Counted from the stretch's first letter, positions 1-12,890 are shown. The stretch is 64,000 nucleotides of DNA from Ctenosaura bakeri (GCA_948474755.1 CAOLHI010000623.1:434001-498000), one strand, 5' to 3'. The notes: generated by a model from the sequence alone, not told the origin. Numbers and translations: made by a program.

Positions 1-84
1 TTTTCTTGTTGCCTGAATTAGTAATAGGAGTAGCATTGGAACAGTTATTCATTGTGTCTTTACAATCAATTATGTTTGGTGAGC

Positions 85-104
85 GTCTCTCTCTCTCTCT
101 CTTT
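85..104. repeat. (TC)n microsatellite
   Basis: About nine TC units. Confidence 0.85.
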
Positions 105-535
105 AGCTTCATGAAGGGAAAACATATTACTTTGGAGTTTTGTGCAAATTATATTTAGCCCACATTTAAAAATCCATAATGGGGGGGAGGGGAAACCTGC
201 ATTCCATCTCATACCTTGGCCGAAATGCTCACAGTGTAGTATTATTGTGCCAGGATGATCAGATTAGCATACAATCTCAGGAGTTGTGAGGGGGAGTGAC
301 ATGTGGCCAGGATGTGGATGAGGAAGGTTTATGTGGCTAAACAGGGTACAGGAACTGGCCCTGAAATCTCACACTGGAATCCTTTGTAGGCACAACCAGC
401 ATGCTCATACGTGCTATATTCTACAGTTTCATCCTCATCTAAGTGTTTGGCTCGAGATACTTTGCTGTCTGAAGCAGAGCAGCAAATGCCTCCCATTCCA
501 TAAGTCAAGAGGCATAACATCCAAGGCTGGGTCTG

Positions 536-696
536 GTTATTTCGGCACCTGAGATAGAAAATTCCTCAAGTACTAACCCTGACAGCAAAAGTAAAACCAA
601 ATAAAATTAACTGAAAATTTTCTACTCTCTCACAGCACCCAGAATGAGCCCTTTGAGGCAGCTGCCTCATTTTGCCTAATGGTAGAGCCAGCCCTG
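536..696 (-). mobile_element. Dispersed repeat, possibly hAT, copy A
   Basis: The blocks ttatttcggcacctga and tgcctaatggtagagccagc are shared with 30324-30462. The end CAGGGCTGGCTCTACC on the minus strand resembles a hAT terminus. Class uncertain. Confidence 0.55.
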
Positions 697-1545
697 GACT
701 TTTGCTGTAGAAATGAAGCCAAAATCCTTAACAGGGCATTCACTTAGATTTATTTCTTTCATCCTGAGGCCTCTTCTTAAGTAGCCTTCCCATTGGGGTT
801 AAATTCATATTACAGGCATCATCACCAACATCACTACCACTACAATTGTTGTTGTTGTCATTATCCCAGCCTCCAGGCCAGAGCATCACTCAGGCCTTGA
901 CAAATAGAGCAGAAGACGCCCTTGGCAAGTGTTCAGTAAGCAGGTTGCTCAGTGTAATGCAGGAACGGCTGTGCTGCAAATCCCCTAAGATTTGATATGA
1001 TCCACTCTCTACTTTCTTTATATGGGAGGGAAGCAAAGCAGTTAATATGTGGCTGATCAGCAGGTTGTACCATCCTTGAGAGTGCTCTGCATGTCATTTC
1101 AAAGGCAAATGCAATGTCATGTGGAAGCAGGAGGGAGGCTGCCTGGTGAATTATGGCATCATTATTATGCAAATAAACAAGCCTACTTTTGGGATCGATA
1201 GGAATTTTGTGCGTGATCATTATAAGTTGAAGGTGACTGTGTGAAGAGACAGTGTATATGAAATGCAATACAGAAGGCTGTAGTTCTTTCTTTAAAGAAG
1301 TCTGGCTCCTCTTTTAGAAAAAAAGGTTGTTTGGTGGGGGAAGTCCAGATCTGTAGTCACGGGGAGGGCACAGAACCCTTCTATAAATTTTCAGCTTAGT
1401 TTAAAATTTCTGGCCCTTTTTCTTGTGGAAATATTAAATGGAAACGTATACAGGTTAGTATTATACATATAGAAAAAACCCTGTTCCACCATCCTGGTCA
1501 ACAAGTGCAAAGCACTGAAAGGATTAACATGTGCCAGGACATTGG

Positions 1546-1702
1546 GAGCCTTTCTGCACTACACTATTATAGCGCTATTATTCGACTTTCAACATCCTAT
1601 GGATTATTCCAGCTGGCTCCTCCTGTAACTGCAAACCCCAGGATTCCATAGGATGTTGAAAGTGGAATAATAGCGCTATAACATTGTGGTGCAGAAAGGC
1701 TC
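1546..1702. mobile_element. Palindromic hairpin element, copy 1
   Basis: Diverged ends GAGCCTTTCTGCACTAC and its near inverse. The arms share the family core (actttcaacatcctatgga). The left arm is damaged in the middle. No clear target duplication. Confidence 0.8.
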
Positions 1703-1964
1703 TAAGTCCTTAAAAATTATAACAACTTTCCCACTGTAAAATTCAAACAAAGCAATTGATGCCCAAAGACAACATAAGACTCTCATGCCCTTAAATCTAC
1801 TGACTGCATGATGGTATATAGAATAAATAACAAATATACCACTATTCATTCTATTACACTGTTGTTAACCAATAAATTTTCAGTCAAACAGATAAGTCTA
1901 TGAAGATGTCCTGGAGGGATCACTATTGTAAAGCTTCCTCAAGCAGGAATTGCCTTTCTGTATC

Positions 1965-2075
1965 AGTTGGAGACCCAGCTAGCTCAGAATGGTATTTCCC
2001 ACAGTGGACTCCAACTCCCAGAATCCCCTGGCATGGCCATTCATCTGGGGAACTTGTAGTCCAACATAGTAGAAC
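1965..2075. mobile_element. Imperfect palindromic repeat, hAT-like remnant
   Basis: tggactccaactcccagaat pairs loosely with ggggaacttgtagtcca. This resembles the common reptilian repeat with an actacaactcccat block. Confidence 0.4.
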
Positions 2076-2800
2076 TTCCAAGCTCTGCTCTTTTCCTGCT
2101 TTTTGGCCCTGGCATGAGACAGTACACTTTGAATGCGGAAGTTGTGTTCTGCTGTCATGACTGTTAGCTGCTGATAGTGATCTGCTCCTTTTTCCTTCAA
2201 CCAATTTATGGAGTTCTTTTTCCAAGGAGCTTTGAGAGACATGGGTGTCTGCCTGTTTGCTTCTTATGGCTACTATCAATTTTTCCAAGGTGACAGAGTT
2301 TTGCTTAATTCCTTTTGCTTAAAGCTATATTCAAAGCTTCAAGAAATAATATTAACAGATGCAAAGTAAAGTAAATGAAGGCAATTGATTTTGCAGACTA
2401 TCTGAACTTTAGAAAGTGAGAGAGGAAAATCACAGTAAGTCTGATTTAAACCCTACAGTCCTTTAATTGCTTCCATCCTTTGATCTTCCAGGCAGAGGTG
2501 ACATTTTTAGGGCTGAAATATGAACCTCTCCATAATGGAAACACTGACAGAATCTTAACTAGAGTGGCATGGGGGAAAACTGTGATGATAAATGAAGGAT
2601 ATCTTGCACCATAGCCTGTCTTTGTCTCCCATGCATATCTTACAGTTTGAAGTCAGTTTGGGAACTGCATCAATGATGGCTTGATGATTAAATGCTTTTC
2701 TGTATGCAAACCCACTCAAAGCATCGTTGCAGCATGTTGAAGCTTTATTTATACAAGACTACAGTGATAATGACGGCCAAGCTAAAACTGGTGACTTAAT

Positions 2801-3145
2801 AGAATCATAGAACTGTTGAGCTGGAAGGAACCTCAAGAGTTATTTAAGCTCTACTAGTGAAGGAAATCCATATATAAGTATTCAAAACGAGGCCACATAG
2901 TCTCCTTAAAAAAAGCAAAACATAAATAAAAACAACCTTCAGTGAGAGAGAATACACCACTTTCTGAGGAAGTCTATCCCACTGCCAAACAGCCCTTACG
3001 CTGAGGAAGTTCTTCCTTATGTTAAGGGAAATCTCTCTTATCTTCTAACTTGAACCCACTGGTCCTGGTTCTACCCTCTGGGAAGCAATAAATGAATTTG
3101 TTCCATCTTTTATTCCACATCCCTTCAAATAATAGAGGAGGGATA
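2801..3145 (-). mobile_element. CR1 LINE 3'-end fragment
   Basis: It begins on the plus strand with AGAATCATAGAACTG and shows the usual CR1 3' blocks in reverse (aagttcttccttatgtt, cccactggtcctggttctac). It is diverged, with only one tail unit left. Confidence 0.75.
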
Positions 3146-3440
3146 TTATATTATTTGATTGAGTTTATCTGTCTTTCATGCTGAAAGCGTTGCATCCTCC
3201 TCCCAGAACTATTTGCATAGATTGGGTGTTTTCCTGGACTCCAATTACTGCTAGAGTTTTAAGTGGTAGAAGTTGCCAGGGGTGGAGCACTTACCAGCTT
3301 CTGCTGAATGATCTGGCTGCTTTCTTGTAGGAAGATTTTGACTGTCAAGTCCTCCATGGTTTGGTAACAGATCACATGGACTTTTGAAAGGTGCACTCTT
3401 GGACAATGAAAAGCTGCCTTTCGAGGCAATTAATAGTCTT

Positions 3441-3516
3441 CAATTATGCAAACAATTGCATAATTGTGCAAGATATGAAAATTATTATGCAAATATCTCA
3501 GTTCAATTATGCAAAT
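3441..3516. promoter_or_regulatory. Cluster of octamer-like sites with a perfect inverted repeat
   Basis: CAATTATGCAA (3441-3451) and its exact inverse (3456-3466) are separated by ACAA. Two exact ATGCAAAT octamers follow, at about 3486-3493 and 3509-3516, with flanking TAAT cores. Octamers are POU-factor sites. Function is inferred only. Confidence 0.35.
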
Positions 3517-3520
3517 AAGT

Positions 3521-5635
3521 GTGTGATTATTTTATACAGAATATTTTAATGCTGCCTTTCAAGATACCCAGTTCTCCTCTTGACAGGAATGGGCTAAAGG
3601 GAGCATGTTACTCCCACTCTTGCTTGGTTATATAGCCTTCCTGTTAGTGTCTGAGTGCAGCTAGTACTGGTGATGACCTTAAAAGGCCTGCTTTGTCTGT
3701 GACTTCTCCTTGTCTTAAGAGGTATTGTTTCCCATATCCATGTACCTCTTTGGGGGCATCCTTGGATCTGGAGGGGAAGCATTGCTCCATCAGGCAGCTG
3801 TTAATGGAACTGAGGACCATCACAGGCAGAGCTTGGAAGTAACAAATTGCTTTGGGGTTAACTAGGGGGCAATGAAGTTATGCTTAAAAATAATATATGC
3901 TATTAATAGTGTTTATTTTGAGGACATGTTGGCCTAAATCCTATTTTTTAGTACTGACTAAAGGAAAGCCAGTGATTCCATTGGATTTACCTATGTGTTG
4001 ATTCACCACTCAGTGACTGATTAAATGGGTCTGTGCTAGTGGGAACTCCTCAACCGGATTCAAGTGTTTACTTATTACTTCAAAATGTTACTTGGGGATC
4101 ATCTGGGGGTCTTTGGATATCTTTGTGTAGTTTTAGGTGATTAAGAAAAAAATTACTAGTTCATTATTAATGAATCATGTTGATTGTTTCTCATTAGTAA
4201 TCATTTTTTTAAAAAAATAGTATTAACATTTTAGCTTTTGCACACAGAGTCATGGTTTCTAATGTGGTTCTATCTACATCTAGTAACAGTTTACCAAGAG
4301 AAGCATCTTTGCTGATGCTCTGATGATTTAATGGTCTTTTTCATAAACACCTTTTGCAATGGGTGGGTGACTGTTGCTGCTTTTTCTTTCTTTACTAGTG
4401 TCTCCATAAATACATTTCCAGTAAAAGGCATGGCTCCGTGTTCAGTTGTGTACAAGATGTGGCTGTGTTTTGAAACAGATTTTAAAATGCTGGTTTTGGC
4501 TTAAAATTGTGTTTCTACTGTGATTTATTGATGATTGATTCATAATGTATGTTGCTTCAAGTGCCACTGTGCAGGCAGAGAAAGCAGGATAAATATCTTT
4601 AAACAAACGCAGGCCTACCACAGAAGGCTGTTGCAAAGATTCCTGTGGTAATGTATGTGAAGAACTCTACATGCTCAAAGCACTATATAAATAAAGAGGG
4701 CAACTTGTGGCCCTCTCAGAGTTCTTGGACTCCGGTTGCTTGCATCCTCACTACTGTCTATGTGGGGTATGGCCGCAGAAACTGCAAGCCAGCAACATCT
4801 GGAGGCCATAAGTTGGCAGCCTCTGATACAAAATGCTTCATTAAAATACTCACCCACAATAAATAATAGGAAAAAAAATAAAGTTTTAAATAAACCAAGC
4901 AGCCCTAATTTTGCAGCAGTCTTACCAATTCTGATTTTGGACACTATAGATCATAATAACTCAGCCATGCCATCAATATGCTCTGTTGTTTTTGTTAACT
5001 GCTGGTGATTGTATGAATGAAGGACCTCTGAGTTACATCAACAGCCCTTCTCGAGTCTTGCAAACTCAGGGATCGGGTCTATCCAGCTGTAATGCAGCCT
5101 TCTCTTTCCTGCCATCTTCTGCCTTGCCAAGCATCATTGCCTTTCAACACGCTTTATTTCCTCTGATGTCCAGATTCTGTACCTGTGGACCAGATTCTGT
5201 ACCTGTGGTTCAGGAATAGCTTCCCCTTGCTTTGGTCAGCTCTTTGGATGTCATCCAAGCTCTGCCTACTTGAGTGACATCACTATTTCCATGGAAACTA
5301 ATGCACTTCAAGGAGAAAACAGCAGGATTTTATTTTCTTTTAAAAAGGGGACTAAAATCAGTGGCATAAACAAAATCTGCAATGTCGAAGATGCTATAAA
5401 GTTTTCATTGCCACTTATTGGGAAAAGCTGCATTATGCACTGACATCTCAGGAACCTATGCTATGCAGTCTCAACTAACTCAGGGCAATAAAAAATTTAT
5501 AGGACCTGAGCAAGCCACATTAATTATGGCATGAACACTATATTTCCCATTGAAGTACATGAGCAGTCTGGGTAAATAAGAGCATTAGCAAAAGATCCAG
5601 AGCTCCCCATCTCTCTAGGTCAACCTTCTAATCTC
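3521..5635. other. Intronic stretch, nothing recognisable
   Basis: AT-rich. Apart from the 20-bp duplication at 5171, no repeat family, exon or motif is supported. Short open frames here have no family features. Confidence 0.6.
5171..5208. repeat. 20-bp tandem duplication
   Basis: cagattctgtacctgtggac occurs twice in a row. Confidence 0.9.
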
Positions 5636-5652
5636 TCAGACACAGATGTTGA

Positions 5653-5720
5653 CTGTGCTGGCTGTGTGATGGGATTTGTAGTCCAGGACATCTGGAAGGT
5701 ACCAGGTTGGGGAAAGCTGC
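5653..5720 (-). mobile_element. hAT-like remnant with actacaactcccat block
   Basis: gtagtccaggacatctgga and accaggttggggaaagctgc are seen. It is only one end of the repeat seen more completely at 10579. Confidence 0.45.
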
Positions 5721-6340
5721 TTTAGGAAGTAGAGGAGAGAGGAGATGGAAGTATGTTTTGGGAAGCAATAAAGGTGGGGAGCAGGAATGGGGAAAATATA
5801 TAGAAGCTTCCAGAAATAAACCACAATGCCGACTGCCTTTGCCAACACATTCTACTCACCATTAACTTAATTCCAGACTTAAGTTATTAGTTAAGTTATT
5901 AATTAAATTGTTAGAGACAATACTAAAGAGCAAACAATTTTTACATTTCCCAGGTGTCTTGTTTTGTTTTAGTCAAAAGCTAATTCTTTTGGATTTTTGC
6001 TTTTCATTGGCCTCTCAGGATTGAGGAATATTGGGAAATGTTTAGGTCACAAAATCCCAACTGATTATTTTAGTTTGTTATTAGGATATGGTGGTGAATT
6101 CCACAATTAAACGATTTTAAACCAAGAAGTAGTAAGGGGAGCAAAGAAGTGGGTGGTATTTTTGGCATCCAGATAGTACTTTCGTGTTCTACATTGGATG
6201 CTACTTAGAGGACCCTCATCAGTCCAAGAAGCTGAAGGGAAGGAGTAAGAGAAAGCAGAATGGAAGTTGTTTTTGTTGGGGTGGATGAGAATAGTGCTTT
6301 CAAAAAGCAATGCAACTTTTTCCTTTTCAACCAAGTTTAA

Positions 6341-6520
6341 GGCCATTTCCGCACTAGCCTGTTATAGCGCGATGATTCCACTTTCAACATCCTCTGGAAT
6401 CCTGGGGTTTGCAGTTTCGGGAGGGGCTGGCCGGCCCCTCTCGAAACTGCAAACTGCAGGATTCCAGAGGATGTTGAAAGTGGAATCATCGCGCTATAAC
6501 AGGCTACTGCAGAAATGGCC
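6341..6520. mobile_element. Palindromic hairpin element, copy 2
   Basis: 180 bp, ends GGCCATTTCCGCACTAG and its inverse with two changes. 3-bp duplication TAA. The arms pair almost throughout. Confidence 0.9.
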
Positions 6521-8689
6521 TAAAAAGAGACAGTTTCTGTGAGTGTGGCTGGGTGGGTGCGTTTGAAATAAAATATTCATGGATAGTATTTTTCAGCTTC
6601 ATCCTGGTGAGGCTTTTAGTATAGACACTGAACTTAAATTTAAATTGCAATTTAATATAAACATAATAGTTAAGTCCCCACTCCTAACTTAAATGCAATT
6701 GAATTGGTTTATTTAGTTTATTAATGATTATCTAAATGCATTACTTTCCCACTATCTTTCCTATCTCTGGCTCATTTGCACTACTGAATTAGGTAAGGAT
6801 GGGGCAGATTAAAGAACCGAGGGAAATGGATGAAGGAAGATGTTGGCACCTCATTTTCCACTCCAGTGGCTGATTTAATGATATAAGGAAAAATCCCTGA
6901 ATTGCCATCTCCATGCTTAATGTACTACATGTTAGCCATTTATTCATATTTTTATTTCTCTTCATTCAATGCGCATGCTTTTAGACTCCATCCCACCACC
7001 CCATTTTGTGTGTGTGTGTGCTTATTTATTTCACTAGTTCCTGGCACAATCAGAAAGGCAACTTCTGTAGACAGTACCCAAAGCTGGGCACATTTCCACA
7101 TATGCAGATGCTTGTTTCATTTCCAGCCCAGAAGCTTTACTTTTAACAGCAAGCGAGTCAAATCCTTGAAAGCAGGACAGGAAAGAATGATGAATGCTAA
7201 GAAGCTCGTGAGGCTTTGTACATAGCTTCCGGTGCACCTGGGGGAAAAAGGATCTGATTTTAAAAATATATAACCTGAAAGAGAATTGATCTCTAACCTG
7301 CAACCTGCCTTTAATTTAGAGGCCGTGCCTCTGTGTGCTCTGTTGGGCACTGTTACCGTAGTCTAGCCATCTGCTGTAGTACTGCCTTGGACTTTAATGA
7401 ATATTGCTCTGGTGCATAGGTAAGAAAAGGGAGCAAGCAGTTCAGCTACTGATCCCTTGATAGCTGTTTCAGAATTTACTGTGGCCCAGGTTAGAATAAA
7501 TGGCTGTTTCCTAGTGGCTACAGCTTCTGGGGCTACTACCTGGGAATTGGCCAATGGGTGTTTGAAAGACTTTGGGTTGGAACTCGTGCTGCAGACTCAA
7601 AACATGGCTTCTCTCCTGGTCCTATGTAGTTCTAGGTTCTGCTGGTTTGAGAAATATGCTGTGAAAGGAGAGGACTGTATCAAGCCTACTTTGAACATGT
7701 TTCCCAGTAGGTTGAGCTTGGCTTGGGATGCAACTTCACCGGCTAAAAGTGCCTGCTCTGAATAGCACCATGGTAATGCTACAGACATAGGCTATAGTCA
7801 CGGGTTCAGAGTCCATAAAAGCCTAGAACTCAACTTCTCTGCACCAGCGGAAGGTATGTCTTAGCTTAGAGCAAGATCATGCCCAGTTTCTCACAGCACC
7901 AATATTTAGATACTGTGCTAAACTGATTAGAATCTTTATATGAAACGCAGATTATCTCTCTGCCCACCTTTTATAGTCTCTTCTCATTCCAACAAATTAT
8001 GTGGTCTCAATGGGAAATTCATTTGAGCAAATATTAGGAAAAACAATTTAAATAGAAGACTGTTGTCTCATGTTGCCTAGTGAAGCACACAGGGATCTCC
8101 TTCCAGCAGAGTTAGTTCCTTGCATCTCTGAAAGACGTTGACTTAGGGTTAAAAGAGTCGGTCCATTAGCTGGCAACATAATCACATCTGTGGCTGCTGA
8201 AAGCAAGCTCTCTTACACATAACTATGTCGGGGGGAGGGGGGAGAGGAGCACGAAGGGGGAGACACTGATCAAACATCCATTTGTTGGGGAATGGAGGCA
8301 GATAATGGGCTTGTGCTGGTGAAACAGGAAAAAACAGTAATAGAAATAAATGGCAACAGACTTCAAAATTTCTGCTTGTAGCTGATATAGCAATTGCTGC
8401 TTCTGTTAGGTTTGAAAATATAGCTAATGTCTGTTATGGAAGTCTGTGTGAGTCTTCCACAACAGACATCTGCCTTTGGTACATCTTTTTCTTACAAGTT
8501 ATTGGGATTGGGTTCATAGCATCTTACAAAGTTCATTAAGTACTTTGATGCTCTCTGTTCTACAGCTTAAGCAACATATAAGCTACCCATAGCAGGTCAC
8601 ACAGCTCTCTACCTGTAAGCAGGAGAGGATTTTCCATGAATTTCAATGGAACTTAATCATTATTTTCAGCTGGAGAGATTCAAGTAGTC
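6521..8689. other. Intronic stretch, nothing recognisable
   Basis: A short GT run near 7006-7020 and a G-rich patch near 8229-8262 are all that stand out. Confidence 0.6.
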
Positions 8690-9459
8690 CCTGAGAGTGA
8701 TTGGACCACGAGGTAGCTCACACTCACACTGGGTGCTTGGGAGCCTCCAATTTATCATAAGATTCCTTTCCAGCTCACTGATGGCTTCCTCAGAATCTAT
8801 CAATGTATATATGGAAGGACAGGATTCTTTTTGTCCTCAAGTACATCACTTTGCTCTTATTTACACTGAATGGTGCCTGTCATTTCCATGAAAGATTGGG
8901 CAACTTTGGGGTACCCAGGGGCCACATTTTTGCACCAGGCTACACTAGGTCCAGAAATGCTGCGGCCTGAGCATTAATTAGAAAAATGCAAGGAAGTGCC
9001 CAGTCATCCTCTGCTGGTTTTCATTTTTGAGGTGGGTTTTTTGCAGCCTCCAAGAACAAAAGAAAAAAAAAATTGGTTCATAACAATAATTCTGCAAAGG
9101 TAGGCAGGACAGGTGGACTCATGGAGGGCCTCAGGAGTCCCATGCAGCCTGCAGGCTGCTCCTTGCCGATTTCTGTTTGGAGCGATCATTTTGGAGCTCT
9201 TTGTAATTTTTGTTCTATCTTGTTTTACCACCCCAAATAATTTGGGGTCTTGTGCAGATTTGCTAACCCCAATTCCCTGTTGCAGATGAAGAACAATACA
9301 GAATTTAGGGACAACCCACTTTTTACATCTATACATTGTAAGAACTGACCATTGATTTGTACTTTACAATTCTTGTTCTTTAACTTGTTCCATGAGAACT
9401 TTCAACATCATGATTGCCAGGTTTGCTTAGGAGTCTTCAGAGAAAAGAAAGAAAGAAAA

Positions 9460-9498
<39 letters not shown>

Positions 9499-10240
9499 TC
9501 TAATCAGTTAAAGTACACTGCAGGTGGGATTTATGCAACATAACACCCAGCTTTCCTCGCCGCTGCATAAGCTGTTCAGGGTTGCTAGGACTAGCATCCC
9601 AACAGTATCTGCAGTATCGCCCCTCAAATTGTCTCACCACTCTACCCATATATTTTCTCTCAAAGAACTCTACAAGATCAGTGAGATAGTATTCCCATTT
9701 GCAAAGCCATGTTAACTCTTCTTAAGCAAGATGTCTTCCTTTATGGTTGATTATGTTATCTTTATTTTGTTTTCTGCCAATTTACTTAAAATGGATGTTA
9801 AACTAACTGGCCTGTATTTTCTTGTGCCTGCCTTGGATTGCCTTTTTTTACAACTGGTGTGAAATTGCTCACTTCCCCATACTTCATGGAAAGAGGCTCA
9901 TCTTAGGGAAAGTTATATATCTGTGTTAGACGATCAAGTAATTTTGCAGGAAGAATCTTCTGGTAGTTCCCATCTGAACGTGGTGGTTTATTCTTTCTTT
10001 AAAACCTTGACAATAGGACTACAGGTCTTGTCTCTCCAGATGTCTGAGTTCTTCAGACCCCTTTCCTGAAAATACCAGGTTAGGTGTACACTTGGCCTAC
10101 GTCTCCCTCGGTGAAAAACAATATAAAGAATTCTTTTCAGCTTCTGAGGAATTCCGTAACTGTTTTTTTTAAACACATTTAACTCCATTGACACCCATAG
10201 GCCCAATCCCCTCCAGATTCAGTTTCATGCTCCTAGATCT
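8690..10240 (-). mobile_element. Old CR1/L3-like LINE fragment
   Basis: Reverse-oriented blocks correspond to the RT region: the segment near 9800-9820 reads in reverse as the degraded Tyr-Arg-Pro-Val-Ser-Leu-Thr motif, 9640-9720 matches the block at 43385-43520 of the intact CR1, and 8820-8890 matches the downstream block. It is interrupted by a GAAA microsatellite at 9441-9498 and has many stops. Confidence 0.65.
9441..9498. repeat. (GAAA)n microsatellite
   Basis: GAAA units with one interruption, inside the old CR1 at 8690-10240. Confidence 0.95.
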
Positions 10241-10578
10241 TTAAAAATGGTTGTTCTTAAATGCCTCAGTTTGCGATGAGGGCGTTAGCATATTGCCTTC
10301 TTTTGTTGTTGTTTTTGCTGAAGCTTGTGGTTCTCCTTGTCTCAAAAAACTTCAGTGCGCTCATGTTGGGCTCCTCCTAGACTTTATTATATTTTTCTCA
10401 TCTCTGGAACACATATTAGTAGAATTTCTGTTATTGTGACCAAGCTGGGCTTTTTCATCTGATTTTCACAAATACTAGCTTACCTTAACAAATGGTAACA
10501 TTTTCATAAAAAGATAGAAGCAGCATGGAAAGGCGAGTTCTGTTGTTTATCTCTGGTGATGTCAAAGAGCAGCCCACT

Positions 10579-10693
10579 CTAACCTGGTGGCCTTCACATG
10601 TTTTGGACTACAACTCCCATCAGTCTCAACTAACACGTGTAATCACCTGGAACCTGTAGCTGAAAATACCTGGAGGGCAGCAGGTTGAGGAAG
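10579..10693 (+). mobile_element. hAT-like non-autonomous element
   Basis: The left block aacctggtggccttcacatg with ggactacaactcccatcag is followed by the inverse-type right block cctggagggcagcaggttg. Short and degraded. Confidence 0.5.
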
Positions 10694-11749
10694 GACATCA
10701 CAGGGTACTGTCTAACACACTCCAGTGATATGAAACTGCATTCTTATAGGGCTCGCTATTGAAACAGACATATTGCTGCTGCAGCTGTAACTGTGATAGA
10801 GAACCACATTTTCCCAGTGGCAAATGACTGCAGCTTGTACTGCTGGAAGAATGCAAAACCCTTGCAACAGGAGTCCTTCTATGCAAAAGGGATGAGAGTC
10901 CCAACATTCCCCAAGAATTGAACAGCAGCTGCATATTTCATGCACTCAGTCTATAGTGTCCGGACAGTTCCCCTGCAACCATCTTACGAAACAATTTCTA
11001 AAATGTGCTTGGAACACTGAAGGATTTCTCTGCCCTGTCATTTTCAGTCATTCTGAAGGACAATGAGGCACTTTGGAGTTTCAGGAGCAAAGTATGCAGG
11101 ATGTTCTGATATTAATGATGTGTAAAGTGCCTGATTAAGGCACTTTCCAAATCCCTAGTCAGTTCCGAGAATGTTGGCCAACCATTAATCTCTGGCATAT
11201 TTAGCACACTAACATTTCATATTTTTTAATAAAGCTGGACAAGAGACAGATTTTAAAAGAACTGCACACAGAAGAATCTCCTAAGAGTTTCCTTACTGAA
11301 ATCTGACTTTAAAAAAAATCTTCATTTTAAAAAAATAATTACAATAATTATAAATCTTTGGAATTATGTAAAAACTGCTTAAGAAATGCCTTTAATCTCA
11401 TTGAAATGTATTTATTGTTTTTCTCTTTCTTAGAAGAGTTTCATCTGAAAAAAGACCTTTTCAGTTTTCTTTGTATTATATCTTACCAAAAAGATACAGT
11501 CATTGTTAGAGAAGATCTTCTTTAAAAAAAAAACTTTCCTCAAAGTAACATTAGATGTTTTATGCCATATTTTAAGGAAAGGAGTAAAACTGCTATAGCA
11601 CCAAAATAGGCATAGATGGGGAAGATAATTGCTTTGTTGTCCTCTAAGTATGATCAGTTGTCCAAGTCTAGGCCCAGCAAATCCACTCAGTTTCCAACAG
11701 GTTCAAACAGTCAGAACTTGGAAAACATACTTCTTTGGACTATAACTAA
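10694..11749. other. Intronic stretch, nothing recognisable
   Basis: AT-rich with A and T runs near 11310-11340 and 11522; no gene or repeat family seen. Confidence 0.6.
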
Positions 11750-11938
11750 GGCCATTTCCTCAGCAGACCATTATAGAGTGTTTCCGCACTAGCCTGTTAT
11801 AGTGCTATGATTCCACTTGCAACATCCTATGGAATCCTGGGGTTTGCAGTTTAAGGAGGCTAAGCTGCAGACCCGAAGTTTCCATAGGATGTTGAAAGTG
11901 GAATCATAGCACTATAATATTCTAATGAGGAAAGGGCC
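11750..11938. mobile_element. Palindromic hairpin element, copy 3, compound left end
   Basis: 3-bp duplication TAA. The left end holds two successive starts: GGCCATTTCCTCAGCAGACC, then TTTCCGCACTAGCCTG 28 bp later. This suggests a nested or rearranged copy. Confidence 0.85.
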
Positions 11939-11957
11939 TAAATCCCATAGCCAGCAG

Positions 11958-12021
11958 TATTATGGGAGATGTAGTACAGAAGCTCTGGGGTATTATGGGA
12001 GATGTAGTACAGAAACTCTGG
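11958..12021. repeat. 33-bp tandem duplication
   Basis: tattatgggagatgtagtac begins each of two units, at 11958 and 11991. It starts 20 bp after a hairpin element. Confidence 0.9.
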
Positions 12022-12735
12022 ATTTGGTCAAGTATCCTCATATTCAATTGTGTTCTATGATCTTGGAATGTACTAGAAGAGTGGATGAGGTAGAAAGGTG
12101 CATGAGGACAAACGAAGGAATTTGTAGCTAGTCAATTAAGCAGCCACACTAATCTAATTACATATGGTGCTGGATAACTGCCTGCCACTGAAATTCACAT
12201 GTGGAGGAAACATATTTATTTTAATAAAAGGCTATAAGCAGAGAGGTGAAGTGGAGACATTTGTTGCTTTAAAGTGCTAGACTCTAATCTGGTCACAGTG
12301 CATAATTCCATTAACATTATTCCTGTTATAGTAAATAATTTAGTTAAAATAAATTAGACAAAGGAAAGCAGTTTGCTAGACATATGATGGTGATGGGAGA
12401 GCTGACCAGACTAGCATTCACAGGAAAGACAATTGTGTTTAACAAGACAAAGGGGGCATATAGATTTTTTTATTGACTCCTCTGTGTATTTCAGTCTTGC
12501 TGTTCAGACAGGAGGGGATTTTGGAAGATTTTGGAAGAGGAAACAAAATTTTGCTTTCTTTCAAGTAGGCGAGCCAGGTGGAATAGATCAAAAAAGCAAC
12601 AATCAATAATTCTTGGGCTGGGCTACTTACCGGTAATCAGTCAGGCTTGAGTGATTGTTTTAAATTTGGTTACTGTGAGCATCAGTGAAGGAGAAGTGGC
12701 ATCCCAACGTAATAATAAATAAAAAGAACTGGAAC

Positions 12736-12890
12736 AGAGCCAGCTTGATGTAGTGGTTTGAGTGTTGGACTATGACTTTGTAGACCAGGGTTCAGATCCC
12801 TGCTCAGCCATGGAAACCCACTAAGTGACCTTGGGCAAGTCGTGTCCTCTTGGCCTCGGAGGAAGGCAAAGGCAAAGTTTGTATACAGAG
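12736..12890 (+). mobile_element. tRNA-headed SINE (Sauria type)
   Basis: The head has an A-box-like tgatgtagtgg and a B box ggttcagatcc at 12789-12799. The body block cccactaagtgaccttgggc is shared with the SINE at 14652. The tail is lost. Confidence 0.8.

Noticed and set aside
6267..6542. A recurring peptide (AISALACYSAMIPLS type) in frames at 6267, 12999, 13100 and 56263-56633
   Set aside because: It is the translation of the palindromic hairpin element, open on both strands because the element is symmetric; it is not a gene family.
12789..12799. A tRNA gene
   Set aside because: Only A- and B-box-like parts of a SINE head; no cloverleaf could be drawn and a SINE body follows.
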